A stretch of 64,000 bases of DNA from NCBI RefSeq assembly GCF_000247695.1, contig NW_004624742.1, forward strand, positions 8,114,254 through 8,178,253, read 5' to 3'. How positions within the stretch are numbered: the first letter of the stretch is position 1; each line of letters begins with the position of its first letter. This document shows, piece after piece, positions 10,775 to 23,526 of the stretch. A model generated the notes under the pieces. The model was not told the DNA's origin. It did not search any database and saw only the letters and a program-made list of their open reading frames with translations. The translations under genes were made by a program, and so were the position numbers. This stretch comes from Heterocephalus glaber. Its lineage: Eukaryota; Chordata; Mammalia; Rodentia; Bathyergidae.

Positions 10775-10961
10775 CAGTGGTAGTGAACCTGTGGCATGTG
10801 TGGTTTTTCTTTTAAGACACAAGATGTTAATGTATGCATTGTTTTCTTCTAAACTAAAACCTCAGTATTCAGGTTTAATGGCAGTGTTAGCACCTTGTGA
10901 TAAAGAAGTAGGTTTTGGATTGCAGTACGGGCACTCCTCTCTAAAAGATTTGCCATCCCTG
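10775..10961 (+). mobile_element. hAT-like non-autonomous DNA transposon
   Basis: The left end CAGTGGTAGTGAACCTGTGG and the right end, whose reverse complement reads CAGGGATGGCAAATC, form imperfect terminal inverted repeats over 187 bp. The same terminus is seen at 23450 and near 26405. No convincing 8-bp target duplication could be read. Confidence 0.6.
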
Positions 10962-12008
10962 CTAGACTAAGTCTGACCCAGGTCTGGCTGAATGTAGAGA
11001 TTACATTCACATTAAGCCACTCTGCTACTGTGGCCTTTGAAATACTCTTCTGAAAAATAATATGTAAGATGAAAATATTCTGTTAGACATATTTTTTCAG
11101 GATTTTGGTCAGAAATGGATTTCTTGCCCTTTAAAAGCATTAGTGTCCTATAAAGTACTCTATTGAAAGTCCTCTTTCTCAGGCACACAGATGGAGGACA
11201 GAAGTTTCTTTATGCTCTAAAAGGTCCATTCTATGTAGTTGACTATAATGAGATCATATCTTGTTCTGAATGTTTCACAAAAGAGGCACTGGGCTCATTC
11301 CAAATGAAAGCCAAATCAAAGGAAAAAAATGCCCAAAACAACAGGATGTTACTCAGTGGTATGGATGGGAACTTTTCATTTCTGAGTTCATTCTGAACCT
11401 AGACATCTGCAGATGTGTTCCACCCTAGCATTCAGCCTGGAGTCAGAGAACTGCATGTGTCTCTCCCTGAGATGTGAGGAGGAGACAAGGATGGCACAGA
11501 GGGCTGCTACAGGTCGCATAATGCAACATTGAACTTTACACTGGTGAGGTTCAGAATTACGTGGAGCATAGAGAGTGAGTGGAAACTTCGCTGTGACTGA
11601 AGTAGCCTATTCAGGTGAACAGAACCTTTGAATGTGTCCAGAAAAGTTATACTTTAATGCCTGGGCCTATTTGAAATACTCATTTGGGAAGAATGATCAG
11701 ACCTCTGAAGATAAGTGTTTCACAGCTTTTGTTGTGTTAGAATCTGCAACCCCGAGAACAGTTTTTCTAGGCAAACACACTGGTGCACTTAGGTTCTCAT
11801 TTCCAGGAATGGAGCCTATGTTATTCTGCAGAGAATCAGCTTCTCTGAGCACACAGGTGGCCTTACCGTCATCCACCTCAGGCCTCATTTCATAAAAGAG
11901 AAAAGTGAGGCCCAGTGAGGGTCAGTGACATTCCGGAGTCAAAGTGTCCTAGGAGAGAATTTCCTGCAGGAGGACCATTGTTCAAACTGCTGTTTCCAGC
12001 TTTGGTTG
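10962..12008. other. No gene seen
   Basis: Two open frames of 77 and 87 codons (11163-11396, 11632-11895) do not resemble any protein family I know. Nothing else stands out. Confidence 0.4.
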
Positions 12009-12024
12009 AGTTTTTGCAGTCTTT

Positions 12025-12112
12025 TTGTTTTGTTTTTGGTACTGGGGATCGAACTCAGGACCTTGTGCTTGCGAGGCAGGCACCGGAACCACTGAGCTAA
12101 ATCTCTGGCCCA
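12025..12112 (-). mobile_element. Young ID SINE, reverse orientation
   Basis: Complete reverse ID (GGATCGAACTCAGGACC, then GAACCACTGAGCTAAAT). It has a perfect 16-bp duplication, AGTTTTTGCAGTCTTT, at 12009-12024 and 12113-12128, a very recent-looking insertion. Confidence 0.94.
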
Positions 12113-12144
12113 AGTTTTTGCAGTCTTTAAGGACAAAAATTTTG

Positions 12145-12265
12145 AAATCTGTTCTGGATTTTGAATCAGATTCCTTTCTCACTAGCTGTGTGCCTTTTGG
12201 AAAGTCATTTAACTTTCTCAAGTCTCTGTTTCCTCATCTGCAGGATGGGTATAAGATTTCCTTCC
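12145..12265 (+). mobile_element. MIR SINE
   Basis: GAATCAGATTCCTTTCTCAC, AGTCATTTAACTTTCTCAAG, GTTTCCTCATCTGCAGGATG in MIR order. Confidence 0.85.
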
Positions 12266-12267
12266 TT

Positions 12268-12495
12268 TAGCTATGTATGGTGATGCACGCCTATAATGCT
12301 AGCACTCTGGGAAGCTGAGGAAAGAAGATCAAAAGTTCATGCCAGGGATTTAGTTCAGTTGCACTGTGCCTGCCTGGCAAGTGCAAGGTCCTGAGTTCAA
12401 CCCCCGGTATCAGAAAAAAAAAAAGAAAGAAAGTTCAAGCCCAGCCTGGGCTACACAGTGCCTTAGTGAGATCTTGTCTCAAAAACAATTTTTTT
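12268..12495 (+). mobile_element. B1 SINE split by an ID
   Basis: The 5' half is 7SL-like: GTGATGCACGCCTATAATGC, GCACTCTGGGAAGCTGAGG. The 3' half resumes after the ID with CAAGCCCAGCCTGGGCTACA and GAGATCTTGTCTCAAAAAC. Confidence 0.85.
12340..12429 (+). mobile_element. ID SINE inside a B1
   Basis: The ID unit (GGGATTTAGTTCAGTTGC, then GAGTTCAACCCCCGGTATC and an A-rich tail) is bounded by the 8-bp duplication AAAGTTCA at 12332-12339 and 12430-12437. It lies within B1 sequence. Confidence 0.88.
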
Positions 12496-13491
12496 AAAGG
12501 CGTAGGAGGCTAGGGATATTGCTTATTGCAGCTCCCTGGTGGCTCTTTGGGAATGCACATGGGAAGCCTAGCAATGCCTGGAGGATTTGGGTTCTGACCA
12601 AAGGAAAACCACTTCGGTCAAGTCTTGCTGCTGCTTTGTGAAATCCCACAGGGCACAAAAGGGCAAGAGCATATGACCAGTGAGTCATATGTAAATGGCT
12701 GTAGTTTGGCTAAGTTCTGTTATGCAAGGTACCAAGGCTCAGGGCCTCTTTCTTACCAGATCATGGTGAGACGTCAGCATGGTGATATTTCTACCACAAA
12801 TACCACTCCAGCCTTGTGAACTTGGATTTTAGTTTTTTAAACCATTTCCTGTCTGCAGTTCTAAGTGATGGGACATTGCCCTTGATATCACACTCCCTGG
12901 CTATGATGACAATGGACAAAAGTGTGCCTGTGGGACATGGCTTTCAGTAGGACTCTGGCTGCCCTGTCCTCAGCAGCCCCTGACTTGTTAAACATGGGGA
13001 GCCCAACACACCATTTTTGTACCCTGATGTGGCTTCCTGTTGCTTACATGGAGATGTGGGTGTCGCCCACATTTTCCAGTCATTTCTTGGCCATCCTTCC
13101 TCTTCATAGTAGGAAAAAAGAGGGAGGAAAGGTCCATGTGCTCCCGGTAGCTCAGATTCTTCTTTTATGGTTTGGTACAATTTTCTTATTTGGAAGGAAA
13201 TATCCCTGCAAATGTTGGCAAGTGTGATGATCAGATATTTATGGAGAATCTCAAAGCTGTGCACTGAGACTCAGGGTAGACATGCATGCTCTCTCCATGA
13301 GGTTTTAGAATAGTCAGGAAAACAGACATTAGAGAAGAAGTAGTCATCAAAGTGATGCATACCTCAAAGCACAGTGCCAGTCGCCATGGGAATGTACAAC
13401 AGAGTACCTAAGTGCATGTGATCCTGGTCAGAAGCCCTGCTGTGGTCATTTATACCGAGAACTGGGTGAATAAGAGATAAGAGCAGACAGT

Positions 13492-13565
13492 GGGGCCGGG
13501 GATTTAGCTCAGTGGTTCCTGCACCTGCCTTGTTCGATCCCCAGTACCAAAAAAAAAAAAAAAAT
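13492..13565 (+). mobile_element. Young ID SINE with an internal deletion
   Basis: The A box is intact, but the middle between the A and B boxes is shortened (CACCTGCC joins TTGTTCGATCC). It is bounded by AGCAGACAGT/AGCAAACAGT (13482-13491, 13566-13575; 9 of 10 identical). Confidence 0.88.
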
Positions 13566-13779
13566 AGCAAACAGTCACATGGAAATTAAAAGACTCAGCT
13601 TGCTTTAAAACACTTTTTAATATCTTTGGAGGGAAAGTTTTTAGGGTTAACATGTAGTAAGTACCCACCAGGACCAGACAAGAAGCTAAGCATTTGGCAT
13701 ACACATAGAATACTCCTAAGAGTTTGTGAGGTTTGTTTCTATAAGGGTGGGGTCCTGTTTGTCCCCCTCCCCATCCCAT

Positions 13780-13935
13780 AACCTCAATATCTGAGGTAGC
13801 ACTGGGTAGGAGCAGCCAAATCAGTATTTGCAGAAGAAGGTTTATATTTATAGAAAAGAGGACTGAGGCTCAGAGATACAAGGTAGACCAAGAGTTGCTG
13901 GTGAAAGTAGGACTCTAATCCAGCTCGGAGATGAG
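13780..13935 (-). mobile_element. MIR SINE, reverse orientation
   Basis: TAGAAAAGAGGACTGAGGCT, GAGATACAAGGTAGACCAAG and AGTAGGACTCTAATCCAGC follow reverse-MIR order. Confidence 0.7.
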
Positions 13936-13939
13936 TGCC

Positions 13940-16900
13940 TTCCAGGCTGGCAGAGGACAGCCTGGCTCTGTCCAAATCTTGCTTTCTCTTTCTTCTGGTG
14001 CAGTAGGGTCTGTGGCTCTAGCAGTTTTGGCTGCATCCTGAGCGTGGCACACAGCCCTGGGATGCCCTAGCACATGGCAGATGAGCCTGATGGTTGCACG
14101 GGCTGCTCTGGAGCCTGCATCCTAGGTTCAGGCAGAGAGGCTCTGAAGTGCACCCAGCCGAGAGGTGCATAGGAAGGAGCCCATTAGCTGTTCTGCCATG
14201 CAGGGCCAGAGCCCCACAGAACAGGAACCTGAGAACTGTAAAGTGCAGGCATCTCTTTGTCCCAGCTCAGACCCTGGGCTGGATGCCAGTGGAATAGGTT
14301 CAGCCTCAGGTTTCCAGCTTCGGTGTTAAAGCCCAAGAGGGCCGAGCACCTCATAGGTCCCCTATTGACCCCTGCAGCCCCAGCACATTTCTCCTTACTG
14401 GAAACTGTAACCTGAGTGTTATGCGGGCTCTGCTGGAAGTACTCCTATCTGTCTTAGCCTAAGCAGCTTCTGTTCACTGTAGACTTGGCTCTCCTGATGG
14501 TGAGTTTCTGCAGAAAAAACAGCCTTTAGTTTTAGGATAATTCCATCCTCCTTCACTTCCTATGTGCTTCAAGTTCTTCAGCGAAAAGTTTTATGTGTCA
14601 GAAAAATGAATCATTTCAAAAGCCAAAAGAAGAAATGTATGACATGTTCTAGCTCTTAAGAAAATTACTCAGTATTAAGTATCAACACTTCCCACTCATT
14701 CAACGTTTTATGTAGATCAGAATATTGGAATCAGAAGGCACTTAGGGAACATTACTAGGCTCAGGATGAGACCCTGGGCATGCCGACATAAGGCCGATCA
14801 TGTTTCAAATGGCAGGATCCTGGGGGCTGGTGCTGAAGTCCATTCTGTTTTTTTTCCTCCTTCTTTTGACAGCCTCCAGTGTCCTCAACATTGTGAAACT
14901 CCAAGTCACGGCTCCCCCTGAGAAATGCGTTATTTTCCTCTAGGCCTCTCCAGTCATTGGCTCAGTTCAGGCCTTCCTGTCTGACATGACACCCAAGCCA
15001 TTTGGCTCATTTCCAGCCTTGCAAAAAATATCCTCTCTGCTAAGCCCCAGAGTTTACATTCAAACCAGAAAAGAAGGGAAAAAAGAGGGAGAAGGGCCAA
15101 CTTCTTTGATCTTCTAGCAGAAAACAAAAGACTACTGATGTGATTATGTACAGGGCCAGCAAGGTTTCATGTCACCTTCCATATTCCTTTCATTAGCAAA
15201 GCTCCATGGAGGGATAAGGACACTCCTGAGCATTTCAGTTTCCTGTGTGAGCCTCAGAGACACCTGAGCCAGGTGATTTGTGGTGGCCCTAAGATGCCAC
15301 ATGGCTTGAAGGGCCAGGATTTGGAAGAACCAAGCAGAAAATGCCAAGTGAGGCAGTGCTAGAAGGCACTGGGTTGTGAGAGCTTGGGCTGATGCTTTCT
15401 GCACTTATTGGTGTTGGTCAGCCAGCGCAAAGCCAGGGTCACTGCAGCATCTCAGCCAGGAACACAGCTTATCTGGAACACTGCTTGAATTCAGCAAGGA
15501 CAGCCTCCCTCCTCCCTTCTCCTCATGCTCCAACTGTCTAAATCAGCAGCAAAAGAATGCATTTAGCCCTGAACTGTGACAGGAATTCATTTTGCAAGTC
15601 TAAAATGTCTGCCAGCACTTTCCTATAATAAATCAGGACCGTCAGGGAGGCAACTGTAACTTCTATTCTCTTTAAAAAAAAAAAAAACAAACCCAAACTA
15701 TGAGCCTCAGCAACTCAAAAACATATAAAGCATCAACAACTCTTTAATTAGTTGGGGTCTTTATCCAACATCACCCTCAGGGTCAGAAATCCAGTGGGGA
15801 GACACACAACTCTTCTAATGAAAGCAAATATGCTTATAGATTTAGGTTAAAATATTAAAATAAAGCTGTGCATGTTCAAAAATAACCATAAAGCTTAAAA
15901 GTAGTCATTTGATGACATATTTATACTAAAGTGTGCTTAAAACTGTGTGTGTAGGCATGGACATGTATATCAATTCTTTCCTAGAATTTCAGCGTCCATG
16001 CATTACAAGGGACAGAATACTGGCTTAGATGACAATATGGCTGTGCTCACAACCCCACCAGTTGCTAGACATACAACCTTGGCAGATTATAAAAGTAGAG
16101 ATCTGTGCTAGAAAGTCTGGCTCAAAATCTGGCTCTATAATGGGCTTGATATATAATACAGAATCTAGTATGTTAATGTGTTTGAGTCCATTTTGCACTT
16201 ACATAATGGAGTTCATGCCTACTTAGTTGCTTTAAGCATTAGTGACATTTCTAAAGTCTGTGGCAGGTGCTGTCATAGTCCTCAAGTAATGGTAGCTGTT
16301 GGAGGTGTCTAATTAGAACAAGAGCCTAAAGTGCTTTGGATGCAGTGACACTGCATAGAAAGGGATTTCAAGTTTGAGATCATCATTAATATGAATGCAG
16401 CATGTTAGAGAATACACTGAACCTGGAATTAGGCAGGAGATGTCCATGCTACTCTGGGCTCTTCTGCTAGGCTTTGGTTAAATGCACATTACCTGTGCTC
16501 CTCAGAGCTACCCCAGCAGAGTGGAGACTGCTCACAAGACCGGGCACAGACCTACACAGTTTCCTTCTGTCAGAGGGGCTGGGATCTCCACCAAGCCATG
16601 TAACTTTTCCATCTCAGAAAATTCTCCACGGTTCTTTCTCATTTCTCATGGTTCTATGACTCCAAGATTATATTAGAGGATGAGAAAGAAAAATTCACGG
16701 CATAGGAAGTAATTCATTGGCTCAGAAAACAGAAACCAGGACAGATATGGAACAGGAAGAGACCATGGGCATAAAACAGAATGGAATCCACTGAGCTCTG
16801 AAAACCAGTTTTTAAAAACCCAAGGTGGATATGAGAGGACAAAGTTCTCATGCTAAATGTTCAGCTCAATCTCTAGAAACAGGCTGTGCAGGTGTCATCA

Positions 16901-17030
16901 TAATTTTCAAGACTGCTTTCTCTTTAAAAAGTTTTTTAATCTTATTACCTGTTTGCAGTACATAATAATTATCATTCACTGTGGGATGTTGGTATATGCA
17001 TATAACACATACTTCCTCACTTGCATATTT
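13940..17030. other. No gene seen; one possible LINE 3' fragment near 16925-17010
   Basis: No recognisable gene. Several open frames of 60-86 codons occur on both strands and look like chance. At 16925-17010 a T-rich segment with GTACATAATAATTATCATTC resembles the reverse of a LINE-1 3' end, like the one at 62930-63110. Confidence 0.4.
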
Positions 17031-17044
17031 GGAACAGCACACCT

Positions 17045-17140
17045 AATAGAGTTGTTGTTGGATGGACTGAGATAGCACACATGAAAAGCCTGTATAGTGC
17101 CTGGTACATAGAAGGTGCTAAATAAAGTTATTTTTATACT
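17045..17140 (+). mobile_element. MIR 3' fragment
   Basis: CACATGAAAAGCCTGTATAG then TGCCTGGTACATAGAAGGTG and CTAAATAAAG match the MIR 3' end. Confidence 0.7.
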
Positions 17141-18009
17141 ATTTTAATTCCTTCTACAGCGATGGCTTTGAAGCTTAAGAAGCATGGACTATACGGTTAG
17201 ATCTTTATCTTTTCTCAATTTGAAGCCATGGAAGTGGTTTATGATGTGCTTTATTCTGCCTTGATATGGTCTCTTAATGTGAACTGAATCAGGTCTTCAT
17301 TTGGCTACTTTCTTAGACATTCCCTTTTCACAGAGCAAGTCTTCCTACTATGCAAAGGATTGCTGGATCGACTTGGAAAAGTGATGGCTGTACTTTTTTC
17401 CTTTCAAAGGATCCAAGTGCTTTCGTTATGCATTACTATAGGGCTAACAAGACAAAGATTTGAACCCAACCCAGTTGGGGAAAGAAACACCCTTCAGACA
17501 GGGAGCACTTGGTTCCCTCCTAGTGGTGCAGATTGGGAACTCCAGGAGGGAAAACTCCCCTACTTAGTCCTTAATCCCTGTCAGGCATTTCTTGAGGGAA
17601 ACAGCTTTTCAATTACAGTGGTCACTTGCTGATTTCTGCTGAGAAAAAATTAACCACAGCCAGGATCAAGGCCTTTGCATTCCACGATGAGCTGATCTAA
17701 AGGTTAAACTGAACTAAACATTACTACATTTAGATGGGTGCCTGTGGGTATTAATCCACAAACGGTGTCAAAACTTGTTAGAATAATTTGAAATATGGGG
17801 CTAGTTAACTCAGGCAACAAGATTACTAGCCTAAGACGTGGGAGTTGGACTTCTGTTCAGCATATTGTGTGAATCTCTTATTTTGAATTTGAAACTGTGG
17901 CTACAAACTACCCTCTAGACAGGGAGAATCTTGGTAAAAGATACTAATTTTGGGTAAGGGTAAACCAAGGATAACTGGTTAGGTATTGAATAATCTTGGA
18001 AATGGGGTT

Positions 18010-18045
18010 GGGGGGGGAGGGAGAGAGAGAGAGAGAGATTGAATA
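18010..18045 (+). repeat. G-rich / (GA)n simple repeat
   Basis: A run of G followed by about nine GA units, then more purine-rich sequence to about 18110. Confidence 0.85.
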
Positions 18046-18282
18046 TTGGATGGAGAGAAGGTAGAGGATGGGAGGGCAAGGTTAAGGAGATTGAAAGAGG
18101 AAAGAAGGGATACCCAGCAGCAGGCAGATCTGCTCAAGAGGCCTAGAAGAAGTTATTAGTTGGGTGTTTGACAGAAATGGTATGAGATGTGGGAACTGTC
18201 TACAGACCCAAAGTGGAGAAAGACTCCGTTTATCTTTCTGCCAATCATGTTTAAAATCTACTCTTGCTAGAATTTAACTTTT

Positions 18283-18329
18283 TTTTTTTGTACCAGGGAT
18301 TGAACTCAGGACCTTGGGCTTGTGAGTAT
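18283..18329 (-). mobile_element. 5'-truncated ID SINE, reverse
   Basis: Only the tail and B-box half remain (GGGATTGAACTCAGGACC). It is bounded by the perfect 12-bp duplication AATTTAACTTTT at 18271-18282 and 18330-18341, so this is a truncated insertion rather than later decay. Confidence 0.9.
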
Positions 18330-18341
18330 AATTTAACTTTT

Positions 18342-19424
18342 AAAGAAAGGAATAAGAAATTAACATAAACGTCCATGATTTTTACTAACAGAAGACTGAG
18401 ATGTCACTGTATTTGGCAATAAGTAATTGACAATCTGTTAAAAGAAATTACTGGATGGAGCAGAATGCGGGACATGCAAAGAACTGAGACAAATGGGTTA
18501 AATGAATAGTGAGGAAATGGGGCTGGCCAGGAGGTTTGGTGTTAATGGAAAGCAGAATGAATCTGCTGGCTCTGTAGGCCAGGTAAGCATAAGAGCTATT
18601 TCCGCAAAGGAAAGAACCTGTAGCGTGCTTTCCTAGTGGGTGCCAGGCCATGCTTTTATTTGAGTTAAACTCCATTCAGCAGCAGAGGGAGGTAGAGAGT
18701 AAAAAATGATATGGGCTGAGACTTCCAAGAATAATAGGAACATGTAAAAAGGCATACATAACTTAAGGTATGTATTGATATACTTTGAAAATCTCAGTAA
18801 CAGGCAGGCTGCTGTATTGAACACTGGCAACTAGGAAGCAGAAAGGCTTAACTAGAGGAAGATGAGATAAAAGGGTGAAGAAATTTAAAGATTGCACATT
18901 TTTAAAATGACTTTTCTCTCTGATCTCTTCTTTGGCATGTGCTATATGCTGTTATGTAAATACAAGTCTTGAGTTCAAGGTCTGACATTGCAACTTTTGG
19001 GTAAACTGCTTTGCTCTAGACTTCAGAGACTAGGGGTAAGAGAACACAAGGTGGGAACAGGTGTGGAGATGGAGGAAACAGAAACAAGGACTAAATTTGC
19101 AGCTCTAGAGAAGGGCACCCTCAACAGCACCCACCCAGTCTCTCTGCCATGGTGAAGCCCTTCATGACATTTTTGAAAAGCCATTGTGAAAGGTGGAAGT
19201 AAATGCTAATGCACATCAAATCATAGTAACACTGTGTTTGTGGGGACTATTAGGGCTCTAGATCTCAATGCACCTAGCACTTCCTAAAAGGTTGCTGACA
19301 CCTTAAGGCAGGCATGGCTGAGGTGGAGGAGAGCACTGTTTCAGTAATGATATAGCCAGGGAAAACTGGAATGACTATATATATCTCCATCTCCCAGAAA
19401 AGTTCTGGATATCAGCTGTTGTAT
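18342..19424. other. No gene seen
   Basis: Intergenic sequence. Two short minus-strand open frames (18448-18830) overlap each other but show no family similarity. Confidence 0.4.
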
Positions 19425-19775
19425 TAAGTCATTTTGCCACTGGGACACAATAGCCGACACCCACAACTTAAAGTGGAAGAGGTTAAATTTGGCTCATGGT
19501 TCACAGTTTCATCCATGGGTGGCTCCAAGAAAGAAACACCATGGTGGAAGGCAAGAGAGCAAAGCTGCTCACCTCAGGGCAGCGAAGCAGAGGGAAGGGT
19601 ACTGTGACCTAGAGGCTTGCCCCCAGTGACACACCCTGCCAACCAGATCCTGCCTGCTGACAGCACATTTAGCCATTGATGAGGATCATGACCCTGCGAT
19701 CCTCATCTTCCATAAGTTCCACCTCTGAACACCTAAGACTTTTGGGGGACATTCTAGATCTAAACCCTAAAAACT
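19425..19775 (+). mobile_element. MaLR-like solo LTR
   Basis: GTATTAAGTCATTTTGCCAC, CAACTTAAAGTGGAAGAGG, CACCATGGTGGAAGGCAAG, GTGACACACCCTGCCAACC and CACCTCTGAACACC, in the same block order as the copies at 6434, 44815, 52296 and 60395, but longer at its 3' end. Confidence 0.7.
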
Positions 19776-20342
19776 TTCTAATGTAGGCCTGATGTGTGTA
19801 CACTCACATGAGAGACTGAGAAATTTTGATTCAGAACATCACAGGATCATACGCATATTTTACCCAGTAATTAACTTTCTTCTCCCTTTACTAAACATTC
19901 TCAGCAGTGCCTGTCTTAGTTACTTGGTTTTATGTATCTGGTTCATTTACCAGTGTTAGTGTTAAATTAATACTAAATGGAAGAACAGGTGCTGACAATG
20001 GGAGAAAATTGGTTTCTGAGTATCTATCCCTGAAAAATTCCAAGGACAATGTTGGAAAGATGAGACTAGCACAAAAGTGACAGACTCTTCTGCCTGCCCC
20101 CTCCATACTCCAGGATTAAACCACCTCCTTTTCAGGTGCTCCCCATTTTGTGGCCACTGTGACATATTTTGAAAACTCATCGTTATGAGATCCACATGTA
20201 AATCTGAACTCTACCACTAGGCAAATAATGGCACGGCCTTAAGGGAGGCATGAGGAGGAAGGAGTCACTTTGGGAACCTGAGCCCTGGTAAGTGAACACA
20301 GGTGAAAATGAGTACAGGCAACATCTTCCAGAATTTAATGTT

Positions 20343-20379
20343 TTTATTTGCCATTTATTATAACAATTGAACCTTTATT
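20343..20379 (-). terminator. Cluster of three poly(A) signals, likely LRRC8B distal end
   Basis: On the minus strand AATAAA occurs at 20379-20374, 20359-20354 and 20348-20343, and the sequence below about 20320 has several G/T-rich steps. A tight cluster of canonical signals about 4.9 kb after the stop codon is a plausible distal polyadenylation site. Cleavage would fall near 20320-20335. Confidence 0.5.
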
Positions 20380-21046
20380 TTTACACAAAAAACACCTTAA
20401 AAACAGTAAAATTTACCAAAATCTACTGGATCTGAGGGATTCAGTAGAAATTTAAAACCCAGGGCCAAATATATTGAACAAAATCTTACATTTTCTAATA
20501 ATTTATTATCAGAATCAAAACCAATTAAACAAATTTCTAAATCTGTGACAAAGATAAAATAACAAATGCTATTCTTTACTGTGAACTAACAAAAGAAAAT
20601 GCCTACTCGACTAGTCTGTTATGTCACTAAGAGCAAAATATTTCAAGAATTTAAAAAATCTTCTTGTACGATGTTAATATTTAGGCTGATGCACAACATA
20701 CAGGTGCACAAACAAATCCATTCTAACTCTACATCCCTTTGTATTTTTAAAATTGCACCATCTCTGTTAAGAGATAATGTAAAACATGCAGATAGCATTC
20801 ATAATTGTTTTCTCTGCAAGAGTGTAGTTAAATGCAAAATTTAAATATGAAATAAAGTTCAACAGGAGGCCATCTCAGCTCAGTACTTTGGCTTATATAT
20901 TTGTGTTAATGCTTTAGTGTTGATTAAATCGTTCATACAAAAAAACTGAAAAAATGTAGTCCATTACCAAAAGTACTTAGGAGATAGTTCCCACTGGATA
21001 TAGAAGCAATGAGAAACCAATTAAATAAGACCAAAGGTTTTCTTTC

Positions 21047-21206
21047 TTTCTTTTTTTTTTTTTTTTTGAGACAAGATCTCACTACGTAGTTCAGGCTGGC
21101 CGTGAACTCAGTTTGTAGCCTGGGCTGCGCTTGAACTTTCGGTGATCCTCCTGCCTCAGCCTCCCAAGTGCTGGGATTACAGGTGTTGCGTCACCACACC
21201 TGGCTA
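21047..21206 (-). mobile_element. B1 SINE, reverse orientation
   Basis: T-rich tail, then GAGACAAGATCTCACTACGT, CCTGCCTCAGCCTCCCAAGT, GCTGGGATTACAGGTG and CACCACACCTGGC. The middle holds the duplicated segment typical of rodent B1. It lies in the presumed 3' UTR. Confidence 0.9.
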
Positions 21207-22163
21207 AGACTGAAACTTTTTAACTGCTTTAGCATTTAACTTCCAGCTGAAGATAAAAACTAATGGTATCCGGGGCATTTTGCAACATTATTGATTTATA
21301 CCATTTCACATACATATCTTCAGAATATAAATCAGGATGCAAAATAACTCCTTCCCCCTCCCACCAGTCTTTCTCTTGTTTCCAGAGAGAAAGACATTTT
21401 GATGCAATGTACAGTTAATGAAAACAAACTGGACTTACAGCTATATTCTTATGCTTCTGGTGGAAATGAAGGAGCATAGGATAACTTCAAAATACTGAAC
21501 GGATGGATAAAGTAGAATTTCTCAGGCATAGTTATAGGGCTGGCTTCCTCACAAATAAACACACATTCAGGTGCCACTGCAAATCTTCCAGCACAAATAT
21601 ATTCTGTTACTATACAAGCACTGACCAAATTTAATGGGGTGTGTGAGTGTAGAAGGAAAATAAAATACCTCATGTACATAAGACAGTGCTAAGAGAACAT
21701 AAAGGCGGAAAGACAATTTTATTGAAATACACAAGGAAATACTGTCAAGTCCACAGAATAAAATTGATTATTTTAATAAACCCATCAACATTATGCAATG
21801 TTTTAATTAACCATATATAGTTTGAATCATGAAACACTTGAAAAACAAATATTTCATTAGGAAATAAGGTTATGCAGAAAAATCACTGTTGCACACCACA
21901 ATACGCCTGTCAGAGCTCTGCCACAACACTGAGATGCCGAAGATCTCATTCACTCTGCTTTACATAACATAAATGTTGAGTGATGGTGAACTGTGGTGAC
22001 ATGCAGGGGAAAAAAGTTAGGACTGAGGGTGAAAAATGAAAATACAGTACCTCTGTTCCACACAGATGTACCCTGATGTATATTAGGGAAAGAATGCTAC
22101 AACTTTTCAGGAATGCTCAAAAACACTTACACTCTCAAACTAAGGTTGAGTATTTGATTTCTT

Positions 22164-22247
22164 TTTTTTTGGTACCAGGGATCGAACCCTGGTCCTTGCG
22201 CTTGCAAGGCAGGCAGCGGAACCACTGAGCTAAATCCCTGGCCCCCT
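22164..22247 (-). mobile_element. Young ID SINE, reverse, in the presumed 3' UTR
   Basis: Complete reverse ID with a perfect 15-bp duplication, AGTATTTGATTTCTT, at 22149-22163 and 22248-22262. Confidence 0.94.
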
Positions 22248-22395
22248 AGTATTTGATTTCTTATAAGGGGATAGAATACACCATGATTATAAGTAATGAA
22301 TTTAGAAAGATTGGTATCCTTAATTTTACCCTATGACCTCCTGCCATTTTGGAAAAATACTAAATATAGGAAACTGATGTTACAGTTTTCATACA

Positions 22396-22423
22396 TGGAA
22401 TATGTGTGTCTGTGTGTGTGTGC
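22396..22423 (+). repeat. Short (TG)n repeat
   Basis: TATGTGTGTCTGTGTGTGTG run in the presumed 3' UTR. It would be a CA repeat in the transcript. Confidence 0.7.
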
Positions 22424-23449
22424 AAATGAAATAAACCAATGCCACTCCCTGCATAAGCCATAAACTTTGTTTTTTAATCTTCTACATTAAGTTTTTGGAA
22501 AATACATTCTTGGAACTCAAATGCATGATTATAATTTAGCAAACTTCATTTTCTTAATGTAAAATTATTTTAAGTGAATATGAACACCTTTAAAATAAAG
22601 ATCTGTTCCAACAGTAGTAGTAAATGCGCTATCGACACCACATTTTTGTACATCAGACAATAGTATCTCTGTTCATTGCATCAGTGCTGGGTTGTGTCAA
22701 AACCTACATAAACATGGGTGTACAGGATTTCAATAACAAAGACACTGAAAAGCTGTGGCATCAAAAGCAACACAGTTTGCACCCTAGTGTGTGAGAAGCA
22801 GCTTACATATTCATTATTCATCTTGTTAGCAAATTGCTCCGTGAATTTTCATGGGTGATAAGATTTATCTGCACTTGAATAGAACCAGTGCTTAGCCATG
22901 GAGAAGTTCTAGTTTGTTTGGTGAATGGTAGCAAATCTGAATTTTGTTTTGAAAATTCTTCCTGTAGAAGAAGGTAGGGTTTCTCATACATGTTATGTGT
23001 AATTATGTGGCCAAAAACATTTAAACATCTCTCCATGTTTTACACTCATGTCCAAAACTTAAAAGAATCCAGACATTGGAATCAGTACACATGATGGCCC
23101 TACCATAAGAAGCACTAAAGTAACTATCAACTCACACTTTAGAAAATGAGAATAATAAAACCCTGGATAGAGTCAGAATCTGTTTTGTGAAGTCCTGAAA
23201 GAGAGCTACATCAGTTATCCCTGGGTCCCTGAGAATGTAAATGTTCTGATTAAAGGCAAGTTTTGGTAAGAAGCAAATTTTTATACCATTCTTTCCCATT
23301 CAGAATACACAATAATGGGTTAGGCAACTTTTGGTGTTCTATATTCTTTGTAGCTAGTACTCAAATTTCATTTGATGTGAATAACTTTTCTCTGAACTTC
23401 AGTCCAGGGATGTGTGCCAGGTGAGAGAAGCTACATTTCCCATACTCTC

Positions 23450-23526
23450 CAGTGATGGCGAACCTGTTAGAGCTTTCAATGATGATAGCCAGCTGTGGCA
23501 TGCGTGCCATAGGCTCACTACCACTG
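23450..23526. mobile_element. Very short hAT-like MITE
   Basis: The ends CAGTGATGGCGAACCTG and, reverse-complemented, CAGTGGTAGTGAGCCTATG are imperfect inverted repeats of the family seen at 10775. The whole element is 77 bp. It lies in the presumed LRRC8B 3' UTR. Confidence 0.65.
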
